From: Batillaria attramentaria
Taxonomy: Eukaryota > Mollusca > Gastropoda > Batillariidae
Reading direction: 5' to 3'
Length of the DNA: 64,000 bases
Assembly (NCBI GenBank): GCA_018292915.2
Contig: JACVVK020000470.1
Location: forward strand, 110,001-174,000
The position numbers and the translations under genes are program-made. The stretch's first letter is position 1; every line of letters begins with the position of its first letter. Below are positions 61,565 through 64,000 of the stretch, one piece after another. The notes under the pieces are model-generated. The model saw nothing but the letters and a program-made list of their open reading frames with translations. It did no database searches and was not told where the DNA came from.

Positions 61565-61867
61565 GTCAAAAGTGTCATGTATACGATGAAACAACAGCCA
61601 ATTAAACCAAGTCGGCGGTTAAAAACCATTTGGATATTTCGGATCTCAAGCGGAGGAGCGTCTTCTGACAGCAGTATTTCAACACTGTACATCGGTAACT
61701 ATGCATTGTCTGTATATGATAATATAGAGGGCATAACTCTTTCAATACATTGTTTGGAGAAAGAATCAGTCACAATGCTGCACGGAAACCAGAAATGTTT
61801 ACTTACCAAAGCTGCAGGTGATTGAAAAGTCCAGTGCGATGAAAGCATACAGTAAAAACTTCATCAT
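51005..61867 (-). CDS. IgR2: seven-domain Ig-like single-pass receptor (14 exons), intact paralogue
   Basis: Exons 5' to 3': 61867-61807, 61002-60682, 59519-59383, 59118-58935, 57616-57314, 57182-57055, 56769-56616, 56204-55881, 55591-55443, 54508-54346, 53702-53373, 52487-52305, 52039-52006, 51623-51005. They sum to 3,090 nt, 1,029 aa plus stop, with no break. Exon number, phases and most exon lengths match IgR1 (137, 184, 303, 149 and 34 bp are identical). Domains: signal peptide (1-20), D1 (21-127), D2 (128-234), D3 (235-335), D4 (336-429), D5 (430-537), D6 (538-641), D7 (642-751), stalk and membrane span (752-812), tail (813-1029). No LINE lies at the exon 3 acceptor, which reads TTTCTCTTGGCCGACATTAG. 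It is divergent with S3, about 1.0 kb away, and convergent with S2. It is probably the working copy. Confidence 0.88.
52305..52487 (-). CDS. IgR2 exon 12: stalk and transmembrane helix
   Basis: The stalk DQEENQTPRTGAVRGG leads to a hydrophobic run (AAVVLGVLLAVFAIAVVVLL) and the stop-transfer IRMWRRQQ. The core GxLLAVFAIAxVVL is nearly unchanged from IgR1. Confidence 0.85.
52680..53035. mobile_element. Foldback-related element in IgR2 intron 11
   Basis: The left part matches the 11.8 kb element (TATAAAACCAGAGCACG, GTCAGTGAGCGAGACACC). The right part matches the 42.4 kb family (GACAGAGTTGACTGTGC, TTAGATCTTTAA). It looks like a mosaic of the two. Confidence 0.55.
53373..53702 (-). CDS. IgR2 exon 11: Ig-like domain D7
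   Basis: 330 bp. PPRITTEST, NLTSLVSLGADL, PWRVACVITV and DEGFYRAVVMNALG match IgR1 D7. Acceptor CATACAG, donor CGGG|GTAAGT. Confidence 0.83.
53838..54068 (+). mobile_element. SINE-like element, family C
   Basis: tRNA-like start AGTGGTCTAATAGGTAGTGC. The body ends GTTTCTCTCTGGGTTATCCG. In IgR2 intron 10. A related head lies at 13,126-13,192. Confidence 0.5.
54346..55591 (-). CDS. IgR2 exons 9-10: Ig-like domain D6
   Basis: Exon 9 (55591-55443; KITCITRGNPTP) and exon 10 (54508-54346; STGNYTCEADNSLG). The intron between them carries a minisatellite at 54,960-55,425 and a SINE. Confidence 0.82.
54733..54905 (-). mobile_element. SINE family A
   Basis: Full copy in IgR2 intron 9. Confidence 0.72.
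54960..55425. repeat. Minisatellite in IgR2 intron 9
   Basis: About 16-17-bp units (GAAGTAACCTACAGAA and variants with TATAACCTGCAGAGCA) in a higher-order repeat of about 65 bp. Confidence 0.8.
55881..56204 (-). CDS. IgR2 exon 8: Ig-like domain D5
   Basis: GAPRLTPANQDF, DRQDIVYLGQRG, SWIHTCDVTV and DDGGFYRVSVANPVG match IgR1 D5, with the same absence of Cys in the F-strand position. Confidence 0.83.
56616..57182 (-). CDS. IgR2 exons 6-7: Ig-like domain D4
   Basis: Exon 6 (57182-57055, 128 bp, three codons shorter than in IgR1; LLCLARGVPTP) and exon 7 (56769-56616; SGNYSCMAENTLG). The exon 7 acceptor follows a nine-T tract. Confidence 0.82.
57314..57616 (-). CDS. IgR2 exon 5: Ig-like domain D3
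   Basis: 303 bp. DISCTCSASDLGKPPGRL and DDGVFLRCTLITG match IgR1 D3. Acceptor TTTCAG, donor TCTT|GTAGGT. Confidence 0.83.
57990..58930 (-). repeat. Minisatellite built from the 3' end of IgR2 exon 4
   Basis: Seven copies and one truncated copy of a ~121-bp unit. Each contains the last ~60 bp of the exon (TGTGGTTGTGAGTCCC, GTTGAAGTTG) with the donor GTGAGTAAT, followed by about 55 bp of intron. Most copies have one extra base in the exon part (CCCTGGCGCC against CCCGGCGCC), so they are out of frame and lack an acceptor. Confidence 0.8.
58935..59519 (-). CDS. IgR2 exons 3-4: Ig-like domain D2
   Basis: Exon 3 (59519-59383) gives GADVTSCNIQ...RYTCDLRH. Exon 4 (59118-58935) gives ETSVNVTEYSP...HVEVG and ends GTTG|GTGAGT. 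The intron between them holds a 92-bp perfect palindrome. The intron after exon 4 holds repeated copies of exon 4's own 3' end. Confidence 0.83.
59212..59303. mobile_element. 92-bp perfect palindrome with TTAA ends (piggyBac-type MITE?)
   Basis: The arms of 46 bp are exact inverses with no spacer; the centre is CCTATAGG at 59254-59261. It begins TTAACTCTTTGACGACGGAG and ends with the inverse. TTAA at both edges fits piggyBac-type target duplication. It sits in the intron inside D2 of IgR2. Confidence 0.7.
59632..59804 (-). mobile_element. SINE family A
   Basis: Full copy in IgR2 intron 2. Confidence 0.72.
59878..60250 (+). mobile_element. SINE family B, full length
   Basis: Same head and body as the 38 kb copy. 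A second 3' part follows at 60,250-60,425 and ends in (ATA)n. In IgR2 intron 2. Confidence 0.7.
60682..61002 (-). CDS. IgR2 exon 2: N-terminal Ig-like domain D1
   Basis: Acceptor TTTGCAG, donor TCGTGT|GTAAGT. Motifs DCPLVVQENTEDFMVTCDGI, EKVTWSH and LTIRNATRSLYG align along the whole exon with IgR1 D1. Confidence 0.83.
61003..61806. other. IgR2 intron 1
   Basis: (CTA)/(CTG)-rich stretch at 61,100-61,195 and a long interrupted (CA)n at 61,446-61,560. No exon found. Confidence 0.5.
61807..61867 (-). CDS. IgR2 exon 1: signal peptide
   Basis: Starts at tandem Met codons (MMKFLLYAFIALDF...), a clean hydrophobic leader, and ends TTTG|GTAAGT in phase 1. The first Met is chosen because nothing upstream stays open with a leader. 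Confidence 0.8.
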
Positions 61868-62197
61868 TCTCCACGCGCACACTGACAAAGCCAAGGTCAC
61901 ATCAACAAAGAAGTTACACTTTTTGTCACATTCCTGGGTTTACAGACGTTCGCGGGGACAAAGAATGCAGCCGGGGGAGTATAAAATGAGACGCATACGC
62001 ATGCGTGAAAACGGTCTAGTCAGAACCCACCATTACACGCAACCTGACCTTGAGCCGGTAACAGCATATATTAAGTTCAGTGTGTCGTGTCTCTGTGCTG
62101 TGCTGTTGAATCTCGGTGACGCGTGATGCCGTGAATGTTGTGACTTGCCCTGCATTGCTGAGTAAGAGTCTAATTTTGGACACAGCTAATATTCTGC

Positions 62198-62832
62198 CAA
62201 CCCTGTCACAGGGGCGGCGATCTTCTTGCCCCTGCAACAACGCCAAATCGGGCTAACCGAGACCGGGCTGAGCTTAGTAATGGCTAAGAAGGATAACAAT
62301 CAAAATACTTGGTGACAAGGAAAGTGGACAGTTGCGAACAACTTTGAGGTCCCTGTGTCATTTCACAGTGAGTGTGCACAGAAGCGGTGGAAACTGTCGC
62401 ATTCACCAGCACAGTACATTTTCAGTCCGTTTAGAGATTATTACCTGCATGAGTTGTCCCCCCTGCATAAACAGACCCGCAGCATGCATGCATTTTTCGT
62501 GGCAGCTTTTGTGCTGTCGGCCAAGTCGGGCTAACCGAGACCGAGCCGAGCTAAGTGATAAGAAGGAAATAACAAAAATACTCGGTGACAAGGAAAGTGA
62601 ACAGTTGCGAACAACTTTGTGCTCTACCACGAAAAATGCGTGCTTGTTGCGGCAAGGGAGACAACTCATGCAGGCAATAATCTCTAACCAACTCCCCACT
62701 TTCCTTGTCACCGAGTATTTTGATTTTTTCCTTCTTAGGCATTACTAAGCTCAGCCCGGTCTCGGTCAGCCCGATTTGGCGTTGTTGCAGGGGAGGGATG
62801 GTTGGATGGTTGCTGTCCCTGGAACAGGGTTG
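62198..62832. mobile_element. Mutator-like foldback element FB3, 55 bp upstream of S3
   Basis: Ends CAACCCTG and CAGGGTTG, with 9-bp direct repeat ATATTCTGC on both sides (62189-62197 and 62833-62841). It shares arm blocks with FB1 and FB2. Confidence 0.75.
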
Positions 62833-62887
62833 ATATTCTGCCTGACCCATGGTGTCGTGAGTAGAACAGGTGAATAACGGCAGAGCT

Positions 62888-62948
62888 ATGTCGCCATATT
62901 GGACTTTTGTCCGGATCAGCTGTGTTTTTCTCGCCTTTGCGCCTGCTG
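62888..62948 (+). CDS. S3: first exon (signal peptide) of a third S-family gene, partial
   Basis: Encodes MSPYWTFVRISCVFLAFAPA and stops at a GCTG|GTAAGTTG donor in phase 1. Size (61 bp against 64 and 67), phase and the donor context GGTAAGTTG match exon 1 of S1 and S2. Position also matches: head-to-head with IgR2, as S1 is with IgR1. No ectodomain exon is seen before the window ends, so the rest should lie to the right. The call rests on synteny and exon form, since signal peptides carry little sequence identity. Confidence 0.6.
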
Positions 62949-62964
62949 GTAAGTTGAGATGTAA

Positions 62965-63024
62965 GGTGGGTGGTTGGTTAAGAGGGTGGTGGGGGGGGGG
63001 GTTAACGTCCTCTTCCACCACATG
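62965..63024 (-). mobile_element. SINE family A, 3' part
   Basis: GTTAACGTCCTCTTCCACCA just inside S3 intron 1. Confidence 0.5.

Positions 63025-64000
<976 letters not shown>

Overview
The window looks like nuclear DNA of a mollusc, most likely a gastropod. Genes are split into small exons by GT-AG introns. Long (CA/GT)n, (GA)n and poly-C tracts are everywhere, as are tRNA-derived SINEs, non-LTR retrotransposons and foldback elements. The Ig-receptor style also resembles gastropod proteins. The species call is inference; nothing in the sequence fixes it.

Layout. Positions 1-13,900 hold no gene I can support, only repeats: a TCAAGGTCA-bearing repeat, a ~91-bp satellite, a 90-bp satellite, a decayed LINE lying inside a Harbinger-like relic, foldback elements and SINEs. 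From 13,929 to the right edge lies one coherent locus built from head-to-head gene pairs. Each pair has a minus-strand gene for a seven-domain Ig-like single-pass receptor (here IgR) and a plus-strand gene for a small cysteine-rich single-pass membrane protein (here S). The order is IgR1(-) S1(+), psi-IgR(-) S2(+), IgR2(-) S3(+). IgR1 spans 13,929-31,390 and S1 34,173-39,860. A broken IgR tail exon lies at 42,205-42,420 and S2 spans 44,296-49,119. IgR2 spans 51,005-61,867, and the first exon of S3 is at 62,888-62,948 with the rest beyond the window. I assembled the exons by hand from splice sites. All four complete models give an uninterrupted frame: 1,042 aa, 1,029 aa, 293 aa and 321 aa. Exon lengths and phases match between paralogues.

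How the genes may work. Both families have a signal peptide, an Ig-like or cysteine-rich ectodomain, one membrane span and a tyrosine-bearing tail. The IgR tails share four tyrosine motifs of SH2-docking type (YD[EK]I, YTP, SGY[LM]LP, YLTP). The S tails share an aromatic/Asn-rich segment followed by AV.V.PD and LMR.NS. Repeated head-to-head pairing suggests co-regulated receptor partners, perhaps in immune or allogeneic recognition. That role is inference only.

Mobile DNA has shaped the locus. A nearly intact ~3.3-kb RTE-type LINE sits exactly on a splice acceptor of IgR1, and its 11-bp target duplication copies the acceptor. Mutator-like foldback elements with different 9-bp target duplications lie upstream of S1, S2 and S3. 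A second LINE occupies S1 intron 1. An exon-derived minisatellite full of decoy 5' splice sites fills one IgR2 intron.
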